A stretch of DNA of 64,000 nucleotides from Chondrus crispus (Eukaryota > Rhodophyta > Florideophyceae > Gigartinales > Gigartinaceae), in assembly GCF_000350225.1 (NCBI RefSeq), contig NC_020795.1:30001-94000 (forward strand), read 5' to 3'. A program made the translations under genes and the position numbers. The notes beneath the pieces were generated by a model, which saw only the letters and a list, made by a program, of their open reading frames with translations, ran no database searches and was not told the DNA's origin. How positions within the stretch are numbered: position 1 is the first letter of the stretch; every line of letters starts with the position of its first letter. Of the stretch, positions 29,085-39,538 are shown in pieces.

Positions 29085-29316
29085 TAATTTTTTGAATTTA
29101 CGAATCTTATTACATTAAGATGAGCTTATAGTGATTCTATATAGCTAAATTGATATTTATTATTATCAGACGTTTATATTTCAGAAAGTGTTAATAAATC
29201 TCTAAAAATTTAATTGCTTTGCAATTTATAATTATCCTTTAGACAAAGTTAATCTTGGATAGATAAATCAAAAAGATTCATCGCTTTATTGTACCTTTAA
29301 TGGAGCTAAACACTAG

Positions 29317-29547
29317 ATGTATAAGTTTTCGGAGTATAATCTAGATTATTGTCTTAAGAATCAAGGTTTTTTTGTTATTGATATTGACTCTATAGTTGAT
29401 ATTATAAAATCTTTAAATTTTCAATTTCTAGTAAAATATTTTTTTAATATCTATATTGTAATTAGCCTAAGTTATACAATGTTTCATTTAATTAGTAAGT
29501 TTCATTTAAGCATAAAAGTAAGAAGAGTCATTTTGATAATATTTTAG
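29317..29547 (+). CDS. Doubtful 76-codon ORF, perhaps a gene fragment
   Basis: An ATG-started frame of 76 codons, rich in Phe, Ile, Leu, Lys and Tyr, with a hydrophobic centre (LVKYFFNIYIVISLSY). I recognise no family. The same frame stays partly open before the ATG and after the stop, interrupted by single stops, which fits a fragment of a longer decayed gene better than an intact small gene. No good ribosome-binding site precedes it. Confidence 0.15.
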   Translation: MYKFSEYNLDYCLKNQGFFVIDIDSIVDIIKSLNFQFLVKYFFNIYIVISLSYTMFHLISKFHLSIKVRRVILIIF

Positions 29548-31122
29548 ATATAAAAATTGAAACATATGATTTCTGAGATATTCGTTTCTTTACTATTATT
29601 AGCAATATTCATCCTAAAAAAATAATTTTTCTTTATGAATTTGAATTTAATTCAGAATTATAATGATCGTTATATATGTTTTTTTAAGTTTAATCAGCTT
29701 GAGTGTAATTTACATTATTTTTGTTTATTTGATTATCTGAAGAAAATTTTTGATCAGATTTATGCAAGTATAATTTGCTTAAACTTTTCGTTTTATTATA
29801 TATAAGACTAAATACAAAAATAGTTTTTCTTCTGCAGAAGGTGATAGGCATTTATTCTATTTGTACTAAAGTGTTTTATTAAAAGTTTATTAGATAAAGA
29901 ATTTAATTAGTGAGTTTCAAAGGTTTGTTAACAATAGAAAGCTTTAAATAAAGTCTTTAACCAAAAGTATCTGGATATAAGTTTAGAAAAATTATTAAGC
30001 AAAATTAATTAGAAGTTCTTATGTAGATTTAAAATAAGTAAAATAAAAGATGTATTTTATTAAGAGCCAGTATTTTTTCTAAGTATAGTTTTACGTTATC
30101 GTAATCTACTTAATAATTTTTACTTTATAAAGATAGAAAAGATGTAACTATATTTTTAAGTATTGATAGTCCAATTATATAATTATATTAATGTTATAAT
30201 CAAAATCTAACAAACGCATCAAATCATCAACATTAAATATTTAAATCTTAATTTCAAAAAATTACATTTTTCTTAATAAATATTGAGGAGTATTTTAGAT
30301 ATGTATATTCTTATTTTCTAATTTTATTATAATTTTTATCTAGGCATAGCAAAGTATTTTTTTAATAACTAAGTAACTATAATCTAGCCTAATATATGAA
30401 AAATGAATAAGAATATAAGGCTAAATTTGGCTAAAGTTCTTTCTAAGAAAGCTAGCATATGACATGTCCAGTTATATTAAAATTTAAATTTTTAGCTTCT
30501 ATTTTGCTTTTTAATATATAAGTAAACTAAGTAATTATATTGCTAAAATTGTCTACACAGGATATCTTAGTCATATAGTGAATAACAAAGATCTTTATAA
30601 ATATAAATAAAACTATCAAATTTTAATTACAGGCTTATGATCTGGTAATGTATGGAGATATCAGTTTTCTTGTAGTAGTAACTAGCCACAATACAATTAA
30701 GTCTGTATTAATAAAAATTTAAAAGCTTATCATGTTCATTAGCGAATCTTTGTACTATAAACAAATATATTTTTCAAGATATAACTAAAAATAATGGTAG
30801 AAAATATTAATTCAAGACTTAGAAAAAATATAATAAGACACAATCTTGTGTTTTAAGAATAGTAAAAATTTTCCCGGTATTATATTTTGCTTAGCATGGA
30901 TTTCAAAATCCTTTTTTTAATGTTGTAATTATACTTATATATTTACAAATACATAAACTATGGTAACTAATATAAAACATACTATTTGCATAGTTATATA
31001 ATAGCAGGTAATAATGTTACGATTACTAGTTCTAAAGAAAGAATAAAAAAATACAATTGGAAAATAAAGATATTTTGTTATGTATTCAATATATTAGGAC
31101 GCTATTTACTAATGTACAGTAT

Positions 31123-31154
31123 TTGACAAAAAGATTTTTAAATGAGACTATATA
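31123..31154 (+). promoter_or_regulatory. Candidate promoter for trnD
   Basis: A perfect TTGACA (31123-31128) is followed by overlapping -10-like hexamers: ACTATA at 31147 (spacing 18) or TATATA at 31149 (spacing 20). trnD starts at 31164. Confidence 0.35.
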
Positions 31155-31163
31155 CTTAATTAA

Positions 31164-31237
31164 GGGACTGTAGTTCAATTGGTTAGAGCACCGCCCTGTC
31201 ACGGCGGAAGTTGCGGGTTCGAATCCCGTCAGTCCCG
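31164..31237 (+). tRNA. trnD: tRNA-Asp(GUC)
   Basis: A 74-base cloverleaf with anticodon loop CTGTCAC (GTC), a perfect GGGACTG/CAGTCCC acceptor and discriminator G. It converges on ftsH with 19 bases between them. Confidence 0.97.
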
Positions 31238-31256
31238 TTGAATTTCTTTAAATCAT

Positions 31257-33137
31257 TTATATTGCGTAATTATATTTCTCCGGTACAAGCGTATATTCGT
31301 TAATAATTTTTCTAAATTCTTCACCGTCAATCGTTTCTTGTTCTATTAATAGATCTACGAGTCTGTCAATAACTACACGATTATCTTCTATTATCTTAAT
31401 TGTATTATTATGACATTCTTTTACTATTTCTTGTATTTGTTTATCAATTTTAATAGCTATTTCATCTGAATATTCATTGGAATTACTCATTCCTCTTCCT
31501 AAAAAAGGATTGGTCTCTTCATTTTCTAAAGAAAGAGGTCCTATGTTGGACATACCGAATCTTGTTACCATTTGTCTTGCCATTGAAGTCACTTGTTGTA
31601 AATCATTACTTGCACCTGTCGTAACTTCTGCGTCTCCAAACACTACTTCTTCTGCGGCTCTTCCGCCTAATGCACCCATTATTCTAGATTTGATTTGAGA
31701 TCTTGAAATTAAACTTTGATCTTCTGAAGGTGTGAACCAAGTTAATCCTCTTGCTTGTCCTCTAGGTATTAGAGTTACTTTTTGTACAGGGTCATGATCT
31801 TGTAATAGAGTTCCTACTATAGCATGCCCAATTTCATGATATGCTATTAAGCGTTTACTTTTACTATCAATTAAAGGAGTTCCTTCCATGCCAGCAACAA
31901 CTCTATCTATAGATGCATCTATTTCATTTAATGTAATAGTTTGTTTTCTTCTTCTTGCTGTTAAGATAGCAGCTTCATTAAGTAAGTTAGCTAAATCCGC
32001 GCCCGAAAAACCAGGAGTTCTTCTTGCTATTATATTTAGAGATACGCTTTCATCTATCTTTTTATTACGTGCATGTACTTTTAAAATAGCTAGTCGTCCT
32101 TTAAAATCGGGAACTTCGACAGCTACTTGTCTATCAAAACGTCCAGGTCTTAATAATGCTGAATCCAATATATCGGCTCTGTTAGTTGCTGCAATTACTA
32201 TTATTCCTGTATTACCTTCAAAGCCATCCATTTCAGTTAATAATTGATTAAGTGTTTGTTCTCGTTCATCATTTCCGCCTCCTATACCTGTTCCTCTTTG
32301 TCGACCTACGGCATCAATTTCATCAATAAAAACAATACAAGGTGCATTTTCTTTTGCTTTTTTAAATAAATCTCTAACTCTTGATGCTCCTACACCGACA
32401 AACATTTCGACAAATTCTGATCCTGAAATACTGAAAAAAGGTACATTAGCTTCACCTGCTATAGCTTTTGCCAATAAAGTTTTTCCAGTTCCAGGAGGAC
32501 CAACAAGTAACACACCTGTAGGTATCCTAGCTCCTACAGCTGTAAAACATTCTGGTTGCTTTAAAAAAGTTACTACTTCTTCAAATTCTTCTTTTGCTTC
32601 ATCAATTCCAGCTACATCATTAAATACTACACCTGTTTTTGCTTCCATTTGAAATAATGCTTTAGATTTTCCAAAGGACATAGCTTGTCCTGGACCACTA
32701 TTGGTGTTATTAGACCTACGGAATAAAAATGCTAAGCCACCTATTAGAAATAATGGAAATAATAAATTTCCTATTAAATTCCAACTAGCACTTGTATTTT
32801 TATTTGGATGTGCATCTATATCAACATTGGCATGTTTCAATTTACTGATTAACTCAGGTGCGCTTGTAGGAAGTTCTACTCTAATTTTTTGTACATGATT
32901 GCCTAATTCTGGTCCAACAGCTTCAACAATAGCAGTATGTCCATTATCGTACATATCTACTCGTTTTACCCAACCCATCTCTAAATATTCAAGGAATCGT
33001 CCATAAGTCATTCTTGAGTTAGCGATATTATTATTTAGCTCATTATTTGCAGGTGTAATAAAACCTTGCCATAGAAAAAAGCCAATAATGACTATAGGTA
33101 AAGACCAGAGTAAAAAAGTTTTCCAAGATAGTTTCAT
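31257..33137 (-). CDS. ftsH: ATP-dependent zinc metalloprotease FtsH
   Basis: A thylakoid membrane AAA protease that removes damaged D1 and other membrane proteins. The 626-residue product has two membrane helices (about 8-25 and 120-139), Walker A GPPGTGKT (213-220), Walker [10 protein letters not shown], the second region of homology ending LRPGRFDRQ, and the zinc site HEIGH (434-438); the third position is Ile where Ala is usual, but HExxH is kept. Known as ycf25 in algae. Length and order are normal for the family. Confidence 0.98.
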   Translation of the reverse strand: MKLSWKTFLLWSLPIVIIGFFLWQGFITPANNELNNNIANSRMTYGRFLEYLEMGWVKRVDMYDNGHTAIVEAVGPELGNHVQKIRVELPTSAPELISKLKHANVDIDAHPNKNTSASWNLIGNLLFPLFLIGGLAFLFRRSNNTNSGPGQAMSFGKSKALFQMEAKTGVVFNDVAGIDEAKEEFEEVVTFLKQPECFTAVGARIPTGVLLVGPPGTGKTLLAKAIAGEANVPFFSISGSEFVEMFVGVGASRVRDLFKKAKENAPCIVFIDEIDAVGRQRGTGIGGGNDEREQTLNQLLTEMDGFEGNTGIIVIAATNRADILDSALLRPGRFDRQVAVEVPDFKGRLAILKVHARNKKIDESVSLNIIARRTPGFSGADLANLLNEAAILTARRRKQTITLNEIDASIDRVVAGMEGTPLIDSKSKRLIAYHEIGHAIVGTLLQDHDPVQKVTLIPRGQARGLTWFTPSEDQSLISRSQIKSRIMGALGGRAAEEVVFGDAEVTTGASNDLQQVTSMARQMVTRFGMSNIGPLSLENEETNPFLGRGMSNSNEYSDEIAIKIDKQIQEIVKECHNNTIKIIEDNRVVIDRLVDLLIEQETIDGEEFRKIINEYTLVPEKYNYAI

Positions 33138-33379
33138 GATTATTCAGTCTTAAAAATTTTATTTTTTTATACGTGTATATTATATTTAGCGTAAGTAAAA
33201 TTAAGCATAGTTTTATATTACGGTACTTACATAAATGTAACATTTTTGATATTTTAACGGCAACTATATTCTTTTAAATGTAAAAATAGTAAGACTCATT
33301 TGCTTTTAGTTTACATAAGTTCATTTATTCTATCTTATTTTGTAGTATTATATGAAATATAAAATTTATTGTTAAAGCT

Positions 33380-33565
33380 ATGATCAAAAAAGGTTCAAAA
33401 GTTAGAGTTTTAAGAAAAGAGTCATATTGGTACAAAGATACAGGTACTGTGATGAAAGTAAATAAAGATATTAAATATCCTGTTGTTGTTAGATTTATTA
33501 AAGAAACCTATAGTGGAGTTAATAGTAATAATTTTGCTGAAACTGAGTTGATATTAGTTAACTAA
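33380..33565 (+). CDS. psaE: Photosystem I subunit IV
   Basis: PsaE is a small SH3-like stromal subunit of photosystem I that helps dock ferredoxin and supports cyclic flow. The 61-residue protein starts [19 protein letters not shown] and contains GTVMKV, YPVVVRF and the C-terminal NNFAETEL motif. Full length. The gene stands alone on the plus strand and ends in a strong hairpin facing psbH. Confidence 0.97.
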   Translation: MIKKGSKVRVLRKESYWYKDTGTVMKVNKDIKYPVVVRFIKETYSGVNSNNFAETELILVN

Positions 33566-33571
33566 TAATAG

Positions 33572-33610
33572 AAAAGAAAAAGCATTATAAAAAATAATGC
33601 TTTTTCTTTT
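33572..33610. terminator. Terminator hairpin between psaE and psbH
   Basis: Arms of 17 bases (33572-33588 and 33594-33610) built around AAAGCATTAT and ATAATGCTTTTT, with a five-base loop and T/A runs on both sides, so it can end transcripts from either direction. Confidence 0.75.
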
Positions 33611-33623
33611 TTATATATAGTCT

Positions 33624-33827
33624 CTAATTTTTTAGAGTAGCCCAGTCTACATCTACATTTTCTAGAATTAATGAAGAATTATATATTTGTAAAATAATTA
33701 ATAAAAAGAGAAAAAATAGAAGCATAAATATAGCCATAATAGGTGTTGTTCCCCATCCTGGAGCAACTTTTCCATATTCAGAATTCAACGGTCTTAAGAT
33801 TTCACCTAATCTAGTTCTTAGTGCCAT
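33624..33827 (-). CDS. psbH: Photosystem II protein H
   Basis: A 67-residue one-helix subunit near CP47 that supports the QA/QB region and assembly. The N-terminus [29 protein letters not shown] is stromal; one membrane helix (about 30-50) follows. Family length without the plant phosphothreonine extension. It lies head to head with psbN, the conserved psbB-psbT-psbN-psbH cluster. Confidence 0.97.
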   Translation of the reverse strand: MALRTRLGEILRPLNSEYGKVAPGWGTTPIMAIFMLLFFLFLLIILQIYNSSLILENVDVDWATLKN

Positions 33828-33909
33828 AGTCTTTATTATTCATTTTTGATATTATGTTATATCTATAATAGTATTATAGAAACAACTTAATTTTATTTGT
33901 ATTTGATTT

Positions 33910-34041
33910 ATGGAAACTGCAACAGTTCTTAGTATTTTTATTTCAAGTTTACTACTAGGTATTACAATATACTCTATATATACTGCTTTTGGCCCTGTTT
34001 CAAAAGAATTGAGAGATCCTTTTGAAGAGCATGAAGAATAA
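33910..34041 (+). CDS. psbN: Photosystem II assembly protein PsbN
   Basis: A 43-residue one-helix protein needed for photosystem II repair and assembly rather than being a stable subunit. I read the frame directly: [20 protein letters not shown] begins it and the stromal tail [17 protein letters not shown] ends it, exactly as in the family. As in other plastids it is transcribed opposite to psbB, psbT and psbH, and it ends in a hairpin at 34087-34122. Confidence 0.97.
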   Translation: METATVLSIFISSLLLGITIYSIYTAFGPVSKELRDPFEEHEE

Positions 34042-34086
34042 TATATTACATCTTCTTTTATTTATAAATTTATATTTATAAAGCTA

Positions 34087-34122
34087 ACCAATCTTATAAT
34101 TTATCTTAATTATAAGATTGGT
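34087..34122. terminator. Terminator hairpin between psbN and psbT
   Basis: ACCAATCTTATAATT (34087-34101) pairs perfectly with its complement at 34108-34122 around a six-base loop. It separates the convergent psbN and psbT. Confidence 0.75.
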
Positions 34123-34154
34123 CGTAATTTATGTTTTATTTATATATACTATAC

Positions 34155-34250
34155 TTATTTTGCAATCCTTGGAGGATCTCTAAAAAAGATTGCAAAGAAG
34201 ATCACCATTAAAGTCCCTACTAATAGAAATACATATACGAGTGCTTCCAT
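34155..34250 (-). CDS. psbT: Photosystem II protein T
   Basis: A 31-residue one-helix subunit at the dimer interface of photosystem II. Read on the minus strand: [20 protein letters not shown], then FRDPPRIAK at the stromal end, matching the family. AGGAG lies just upstream, and the start is 33 bases after the psbB stop, so it is cotranscribed with psbB. Confidence 0.97.
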   Translation of the reverse strand: MEALVYVFLLVGTLMVIFFAIFFRDPPRIAK

Positions 34251-34283
34251 TTTTTTCTCCTGATTATAATTATATAGTTAAAA

Positions 34284-35813
34284 TTATACAGCACCTTGTT
34301 TTTTACTACTTCTATCTCCTAACTTCTGGAACGCACCAAATTCAACTTGTTCTGTTACTTCTGCTCCTATACCTGCAAACACATCTCTGAAAATAGTTCT
34401 GGATCCATGCCATAAATGTCCAAAGAAGAATATCAGTGCAAAATTAGCATGCCCGAATGTAAACCAGCCTCTTGGGCTACTGCGAAAGACACCATCAGAT
34501 TCTAGAGTTGTACGATCAAATTCAAAAACTTCTCCTAACTGAGCTTTACGCGCATATTTTTTTACGCTTGGTGCATCTGTGAATACTTTTCCATTTAATT
34601 TCCCTCCATAGAAGTTTACTGTTACACCAACTTGTTCGATACTATATTTTGATTCTGCTCTTCTAAATGGTATATCAGCCCTAATAATTCCATCTTTATC
34701 TATAAGGATGACTGGGAAAGTTTCAAAAAATGCAGGCATTCTTCTAACAGTTAATTCTCTACCATCTTTATCTTGAAAAATTGGATGACCTAACCATGCT
34801 TCAGCAATACCATCACCTTTATCCATGGGACCAGCTCTAAATAGTCCACCTTTTGCAGGATTATTTCCAATATAATCGTAAAAGGCTAATTTGTCAGGTA
34901 TTTTTGACCATGCTTCTTCAGGGGTTGATCCTTCATTTAAGGAATTTTCTATTCTACGTTCTATTTCTTGTTGAAAGTATCCACTATCCCATTGATATCT
35001 TGTTGGACCAAATAACTCTAAAGGCGTAGTAGCAGAACCATACCACATTGTTCCACATGTTATAAAAGCACTAAAAAAAACAGCTGAAATACTGCTTGAT
35101 AGTACAGTCTCTATGTTTCCCATTCTTAATGCTCTATATAATCTTTGTGGTGGTCTAACAGTTAAATGAAATAATCCAGCTAATATGCCAACTGTACCGG
35201 CTGCTATATGATGTGAAGCTACACCACCTGGATTAAATGGATTAAATCCATCAGGACCCCATGCAGGAGCAACAGGTTGTACTTTACCAGTTACACCGTA
35301 GGCATCAGAGATCCAAATACCCGGTCCAAATAGACCTGTTGCATGGAATGCACCAAATCCAAAACAGAGTAAACTAGATAGCAAAAGATGTATTCCAAAA
35401 ATTTTTGGTAAGTCTAGAGCAGGTTCACCTGTTCTAGGGTCTCTAAATAATTCCAAATCCCAATAAACCCAGTGCCATATTGATGCTAAAAACAGCATAC
35501 CTGATAATACAATATGTGTAATTGCAACACCTTCAAAGCTCCATAAGCCAGGATTAGAAACACTTTCTCCGGTAATACTCCATCCACCCCATGAGTCAGT
35601 AACGCCCAGTCTTGACATAAAAGGCATTACAAACATGCCTTGTCTCCACATTGGATTTAAGACAGGATCAGATGGATCAAAAACGGCTAACTCATATAAA
35701 GCCATTGATCCTGCCCAACCAGATACTAGGGCTGTGTGCATTAAATGTACAGAAATTAAGCGTCCAGGATCATTTAACACAACTGTATGTACACGATACC
35801 ATGGTAGTCCCAT
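34284..35813 (-). CDS. psbB: Photosystem II CP47 antenna protein
   Basis: CP47 is the inner chlorophyll antenna next to D2. The 509-residue product begins [19 protein letters not shown] and has six membrane helices with paired chlorophyll-binding histidines and a large lumenal loop between helices 5 and 6 (about 257-450). The helix 6 segment [20 protein letters not shown] is intact. AGGAGG lies upstream of the ATG. It heads psbB-psbT. Confidence 0.98.
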   Translation of the reverse strand: MGLPWYRVHTVVLNDPGRLISVHLMHTALVSGWAGSMALYELAVFDPSDPVLNPMWRQGMFVMPFMSRLGVTDSWGGWSITGESVSNPGLWSFEGVAITHIVLSGMLFLASIWHWVYWDLELFRDPRTGEPALDLPKIFGIHLLLSSLLCFGFGAFHATGLFGPGIWISDAYGVTGKVQPVAPAWGPDGFNPFNPGGVASHHIAAGTVGILAGLFHLTVRPPQRLYRALRMGNIETVLSSSISAVFFSAFITCGTMWYGSATTPLELFGPTRYQWDSGYFQQEIERRIENSLNEGSTPEEAWSKIPDKLAFYDYIGNNPAKGGLFRAGPMDKGDGIAEAWLGHPIFQDKDGRELTVRRMPAFFETFPVILIDKDGIIRADIPFRRAESKYSIEQVGVTVNFYGGKLNGKVFTDAPSVKKYARKAQLGEVFEFDRTTLESDGVFRSSPRGWFTFGHANFALIFFFGHLWHGSRTIFRDVFAGIGAEVTEQVEFGAFQKLGDRSSKKQGAV

Positions 35814-35962
35814 TGAACTCCGTGCCTCCTATAACAAGAAATTAATAATTTGCCTTTCTTACTCTAAAATTTACTCTTGTTTGTATATTTAATTTCGATT
35901 TTTTGTCGAAAGTGATTCACTTTAATATTATAACATTGTTATCAGTACCATAATCATATTTT

Positions 35963-36850
35963 TTATTCAAATTTATAAGAAATGATATTTTTTACAAGTA
36001 TTAGGCTTAGTATATTCACTATTAATAGTATGTAGATACTTTGAGATAAGTTTATATTAAACCATACACTTTCCATAATTATGGGATTATTGTATATATA
36101 GTCTGCAGTTGATAAATATCTAATACATTCTATTGAATAAGTCAATATATTTAGACTAGCAATAATTTGTAGCCAATAAGGCATAAAAGATAAAGGAGCT
36201 AAAGCAGTACTAGAAAAAAGCATCGGTAAATTAATGATAACAGTAAAAGCTAAAAATTCTATATGTCCAGGTAAAATGAATGCACAGCAAATGCTTATAC
36301 TAGCCATACTTAAAGTAATTAAACAAGTTATAAAAAGAATAGAAAAAATAGTTAGTGTATTGAAGGTATTATTATAAAATATTAAACTAAATACGATAAT
36401 AAATAATGTTTGGATAGTTGTGATAGTAGTTATAAAAAATATAGATGAAATTAATAAAGAATCACGTGAAATTAATGGTGAGATTAAAAGCCGATTTAAA
36501 AAACCAAATTCTCTATCGAACATTAAAGGTAATCCGGCATTAATTGCACCATTAAACGACGTAAATGTAATAATACCAGCACTTAAAAAGGTTCCATATG
36601 TAATATTGGATGTTAATAATCCAACAGGCGCATTTTGAAATAATCCGCCAAATAATAGTAACCATAATAATGGTTGTATAATTCCTGAAATGATTGTTGA
36701 AGGTCTTCTTCTAGTTTGTATATAAAGTCGTTTGCTCAGAGCTTGAATTTCATAGTAGATGCATGAAAATTGAATTTTTCTTTTAATCTTATTTTTTGGT
36801 TTTAATTCTAAAATGATACTACTAGATAAATTATTAAAGGTACTTATCAT
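35963..36850 (-). CDS. ycf38: ABC-2 type transporter permease Ycf38
   Basis: A 295-residue membrane protein of the ABC-2 exporter permease family (NodJ/DrrB-like), known as ycf38 in red algal plastids. After a basic N-terminus, the RRRPSTIISGIIQPLLWLLLFGGLF signature starts the first of six predicted helices. The MFDREFGFLNRLLISPL cytoplasmic loop is typical. The ATPase partner is not in the window and the substrate is unknown. It is divergent from petF. Confidence 0.92.
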   Translation of the reverse strand: MISTFNNLSSSIILELKPKNKIKRKIQFSCIYYEIQALSKRLYIQTRRRPSTIISGIIQPLLWLLLFGGLFQNAPVGLLTSNITYGTFLSAGIITFTSFNGAINAGLPLMFDREFGFLNRLLISPLISRDSLLISSIFFITTITTIQTLFIIVFSLIFYNNTFNTLTIFSILFITCLITLSMASISICCAFILPGHIEFLAFTVIINLPMLFSSTALAPLSFMPYWLQIIASLNILTYSIECIRYLSTADYIYNNPIIMESVWFNINLSQSIYILLIVNILSLILVKNIISYKFE

Positions 36851-37065
36851 TATATTAAGGGTGTAAATTTATATGAAAAAATTTTGACTGTATTCTTGTA
36901 ATTTTTTATAATTATTTCTTTTTTTTATATTATATTGTATATTTAATCTTATTTTATGCTTGAATTTTAATTAAATAAGTTATAATCATGTTAAATATTT
37001 AAGAAGTAATTTATTTTATTTGATTAATTCAATTATTTGGGCTAAATAATACGAGGATAAAGTAT

Positions 37066-37362
37066 ATGGCTGATTATACAGTAAAGTTAATAGATATAGA
37101 TAAGAATGAAATAGATCTAGTCTGTCCAGATGATTCATATATACTTGATGTAGCTGAAGTTGAAGGTATTGATCTACCATATTCTTGTAGGGCAGGTTCT
37201 TGTTCTACGTGTGCTGGAAAAGTATTACAAGGTTCAGTTGACCAATCAGATCAGTCTTTTCTAGATGATGATCAAATAGAAGCAGGATGGGTGTTAACCT
37301 GCGTAGCTTATCCTCTAACTGATTGTACTGTTGCTACACATTTAGAAGAAGGACTATACTAA
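37066..37362 (+). CDS. petF: Plant-type [2Fe-2S] ferredoxin
   Basis: Soluble stromal carrier that takes electrons from photosystem I to FNR and other reductases. The 98-residue protein has the four cluster cysteines Cys41, Cys46, Cys49 (CRAGSCSTC) and Cys79 (LTCVAYP), and ends EEGLY like other algal ferredoxins. GAGGA at about 37052 precedes the ATG. The last three codons and the stop lie inside an 88-base perfect palindrome shared with rps10. Confidence 0.98.
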   Translation: MADYTVKLIDIDKNEIDLVCPDDSYILDVAEVEGIDLPYSCRAGSCSTCAGKVLQGSVDQSDQSFLDDDQIEAGWVLTCVAYPLTDCTVATHLEEGLY

Positions 37363-37440
37363 TCCAGTGAATATCAATAAATGAGAATATCTATTTAAAT
37401 AGATATTCTCATTTATTGATATTCACTGGATTAGTATAGT
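37353..37440. terminator. 88-bp perfect palindrome spanning petF and rps10 ends
   Basis: Bases 37353-37396 are followed, without spacer, by their exact reverse complement at 37397-37440: 44 bp arms, centre TTTAAA, no mismatch. It contains the last codons and stop of petF on one strand and of rps10 on the other, so both genes end in the same sequence CTATACTAA. The RNA from either direction would fold into a very long hairpin. It is almost certainly the shared terminator or stabiliser. Confidence 0.85.
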
Positions 37441-37751
37441 TTTACTTCGATATCTACACCAGGCGGTATGTTAAGCTTCATTAAAGCATCAATTGTTTGT
37501 GATATAGGTTCGTATATATCTATAATTCTACTATGTGATCTTATTTCAAAATGTTCTCTTGAGTCTTTATCTACATGTGGAGAACGAAGAACGCAATAAA
37601 TTTTACGTTTAGTAGGTAAAGGTATAGGACCTATCGTTTTTACTTTTGTTCTATTAGCTGTATTTATAATTGTATTACAAGATTTAGTTAATAAGTGATG
37701 ATCATATCCTTTAAGCTTTATTCTTATTTTATTTTTGTTTGAAATTGTCAT
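37431..37751 (-). CDS. rps10: Ribosomal protein uS10
   Basis: A 106-residue small-subunit head protein. Diagnostic segments are [46 protein letters not shown] and the C-terminal [10 protein letters not shown]. The extra terminal Tyr and the stop come from the palindrome shared with petF. In red plastids rps10 sits after tufA at the end of the ribosomal cluster, as here (17 bases after tufA). Confidence 0.97.
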   Translation of the reverse strand: MTISNKNKIRIKLKGYDHHLLTKSCNTIINTANRTKVKTIGPIPLPTKRKIYCVLRSPHVDKDSREHFEIRSHSRIIDIYEPISQTIDALMKLNIPPGVDIEVKLY

Positions 37752-37768
37752 ATTGTAAATCTTCTATT

Positions 37769-38998
37769 TTATGCTAAAATTTTAGAAACTACACCAGCCC
37801 CTACAGTTCTTCCTCCTTCACGAATAGCAAATCTCATTCCTTGTTCTATAGCAATGGGGTTAATTAATTCTGCACTCATTTTAATACGATCTCCAGGCAT
37901 TACCATTTCTGCTTTTGAACCATCATCTGCTGTAAATTGTGTAATTGTTCCAGTAACATCTGTTGTTCTTACATAAAACTGAGGCCGGTATCCAGAAAAA
38001 AATGGTGTGTGTCGACCACCTTCTTCTTTTGTTAAAATATATACTTGTGCTTCAAAGAGAGTATGTGGGGTAATAGTTCCTGGTTGTGCTAGTACCATAC
38101 CTCTTTCAATATCTTTTTTTTGTACACCTCTTAATAAAATACCGATATTGTCTCCAGCCATACCCTCATCTAAAGTTTTTTGAAACATTTCTAGGCCTGT
38201 AATAGTAGTAGTAGTAGTTTTTTTCAAGCCTACAATTTCGATTGTATCTCCTACTTTAATTATACCTCTTTCAATTCTACCTGTTGCTACAGTACCTCTT
38301 CCAGTAATAGAAAATACATCTTCTACAGCCATTAAAAATGTTTTTTCTGTATCTCTGACAGGAGTTGGTATATATTCATCTATAGAATCCATTAAAGAAT
38401 GAATTTTATCAACCCATTTATCTTTACCTCTTTTAATATTATTTTCATTAGTTACTTTATTTAAAGCTAATAATGCTGATCCAGCAACAAATGGTACATC
38501 ATCACCAGGAAAATCGTATTGTGTTAAAAGTTCACGAACTTCTAGTTCTACTAATTCTAATAATTCATCATCATCAACCTGATCTTCTTTATTTAGAAAT
38601 ACAACAATATTAGGTACACCAACTTGTTTTGATAATAAAATATGTTCTCTAGTTTGTGGCATAGGTCCATCAGCAGCAGAAACGACTAAAATAGCACCAT
38701 CCATTTGTGCAGCACCAGTAATCATATTTTTAACATAATCAGCATGTCCTGGGCAGTCTACATGAGCATAATGCCTGTTTTCAGTTTCATACTCTACATG
38801 TGCAGTGTTAATAGTAATGCCTCTTGCTTTTTCTTCAGGAGCAGCATCAATTTCATCAAACTTTTTTGCTTTTGTATCACTTGCAGCAGCTAACGTTGCA
38901 GATATAGCAGCTGTTAAAGTTGTTTTACCGTGGTCTACATGTCCAATTGTTCCAATGTTTACATGAGGTTTTTTACGCTCAAATTTTGCACGTGCCAT
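37769..38998 (-). CDS. tufA: Elongation factor Tu
   Basis: EF-Tu delivers aminoacyl-tRNAs to the ribosome. The 409-residue protein has GTPase motifs GHVDHGKT (19-26), the switch-region [20 protein letters not shown], and NKED in VVFLNKEDQ. Domains 2 and 3 follow. A short Thr run ([10 protein letters not shown]) replaces the more varied KETKTTTVTG of relatives, encoded partly by an ACT/AGT-type repeat. It belongs to the rps12-rps7-tufA-rps10 string. Confidence 0.98.
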   Translation of the reverse strand: MARAKFERKKPHVNIGTIGHVDHGKTTLTAAISATLAAASDTKAKKFDEIDAAPEEKARGITINTAHVEYETENRHYAHVDCPGHADYVKNMITGAAQMDGAILVVSAADGPMPQTREHILLSKQVGVPNIVVFLNKEDQVDDDELLELVELEVRELLTQYDFPGDDVPFVAGSALLALNKVTNENNIKRGKDKWVDKIHSLMDSIDEYIPTPVRDTEKTFLMAVEDVFSITGRGTVATGRIERGIIKVGDTIEIVGLKKTTTTTITGLEMFQKTLDEGMAGDNIGILLRGVQKKDIERGMVLAQPGTITPHTLFEAQVYILTKEEGGRHTPFFSGYRPQFYVRTTDVTGTITQFTADDGSKAEMVMPGDRIKMSAELINPIAIEQGMRFAIREGGRTVGAGVVSKILA

Positions 38999-39021
38999 AT
39001 CATTTATATTCCTAATTTTTA

Positions 39022-39492
39022 TTAATATCTATAATGAGCAAAAGCTTTATTAGCTTCAGCCATTCTATGAGTTTCTTCTTTTTTACGAATAGTACTTCCA
39101 CTTTCATTTGCAGCATCTATAATTTCATTCGCAAGCTTCAAAGACATATTCTTGCCAGATCTTTCATTTGAAAATTTAGTTAGCCATCTTAAAGCAAGGT
39201 TTGTCCCTCGATATGCTCTTACTTCTATAGGAACTTGATATGTTGATCCTCCTACTCTTCTTGCTTTAACTTCTACAAGTGGAGTAGAGTTACGAATTGC
39301 TTTTTCTAAGATTTCTAAAGGATAATTAGATGTTTTTTCCTTAATAATATCTAATGCTTCATATATAATCTTTTGAGCTATCCCTTTTTTGCCACTCTTT
39401 AATATACGTACTGTTAACATACTAATAAGTTTACTGTTGTATATTGGATCAGGCAAAACTAGTCTTTTTTTTGCTATATTACGACGAGACAT
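39022..39492 (-). CDS. rps7: Ribosomal protein uS7
   Basis: S7 nucleates folding of the 16S 3' domain. The open frame reaches 39564, but S7 proteins begin [10 protein letters not shown], so I use the ATG at 39492 (156 residues); the upstream part is leader. Family motifs include [31 protein letters not shown] and [14 protein letters not shown] at the C-terminus. It lies 46 bases after rps12. Confidence 0.96.
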   Translation of the reverse strand: MSRRNIAKKRLVLPDPIYNSKLISMLTVRILKSGKKGIAQKIIYEALDIIKEKTSNYPLEILEKAIRNSTPLVEVKARRVGGSTYQVPIEVRAYRGTNLALRWLTKFSNERSGKNMSLKLANEIIDAANESGSTIRKKEETHRMAEANKAFAHYRY

Positions 39493-39538
39493 TTGTGATG
39501 ATTGTATAAATTTATAAAATAGTATAAGTATTAATATG

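Larger units (their letters stand above)
29085..31163. other. 2.1-kb region without a recognisable gene
   Basis: This is the longest non-coding stretch of the window. No complete gene, tRNA, rRNA or tmRNA is visible. On the plus strand one frame (first codon bases at 29101, 29317 and so on) has fewer stops than expected over about 29120-30170, including long clean runs at 29317-29544 and 29626-29802. From about 30540 a shifted frame has another coding-like run (30962-31120). This looks like a decayed gene or insertion read left to right, though A+T-rich drift could mimic it. A mini-hairpin with a T run sits at 30898-30918. The last 45 bases hold a candidate trnD promoter. Confidence 0.5.

Noticed and set aside
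30289..30320. GAGGAG followed by ATG in the gene-poor region
   Set aside because: The frame stops after six codons.
30898..30918. Possible tRNA fragment (GGATTTCAAAATCC)
   Set aside because: Only an anticodon-arm-like hairpin followed by T; no D arm, T arm or acceptor could be found.
29085..31163. tmRNA (ssrA) or SRP RNA in the gene-poor region
   Set aside because: No tRNA-like T arm with a matching 5' end and no tag-like frame were seen; no SRP Alu or S-domain motif either.
31888..32247. 119-codon ORF antisense to ftsH
   Set aside because: Shadow ORF opposite the conserved AAA domain.
33043..33243. 66-codon ORF overlapping the ftsH start
   Set aside because: Overlaps a well-supported gene in another frame; no recognised motif.
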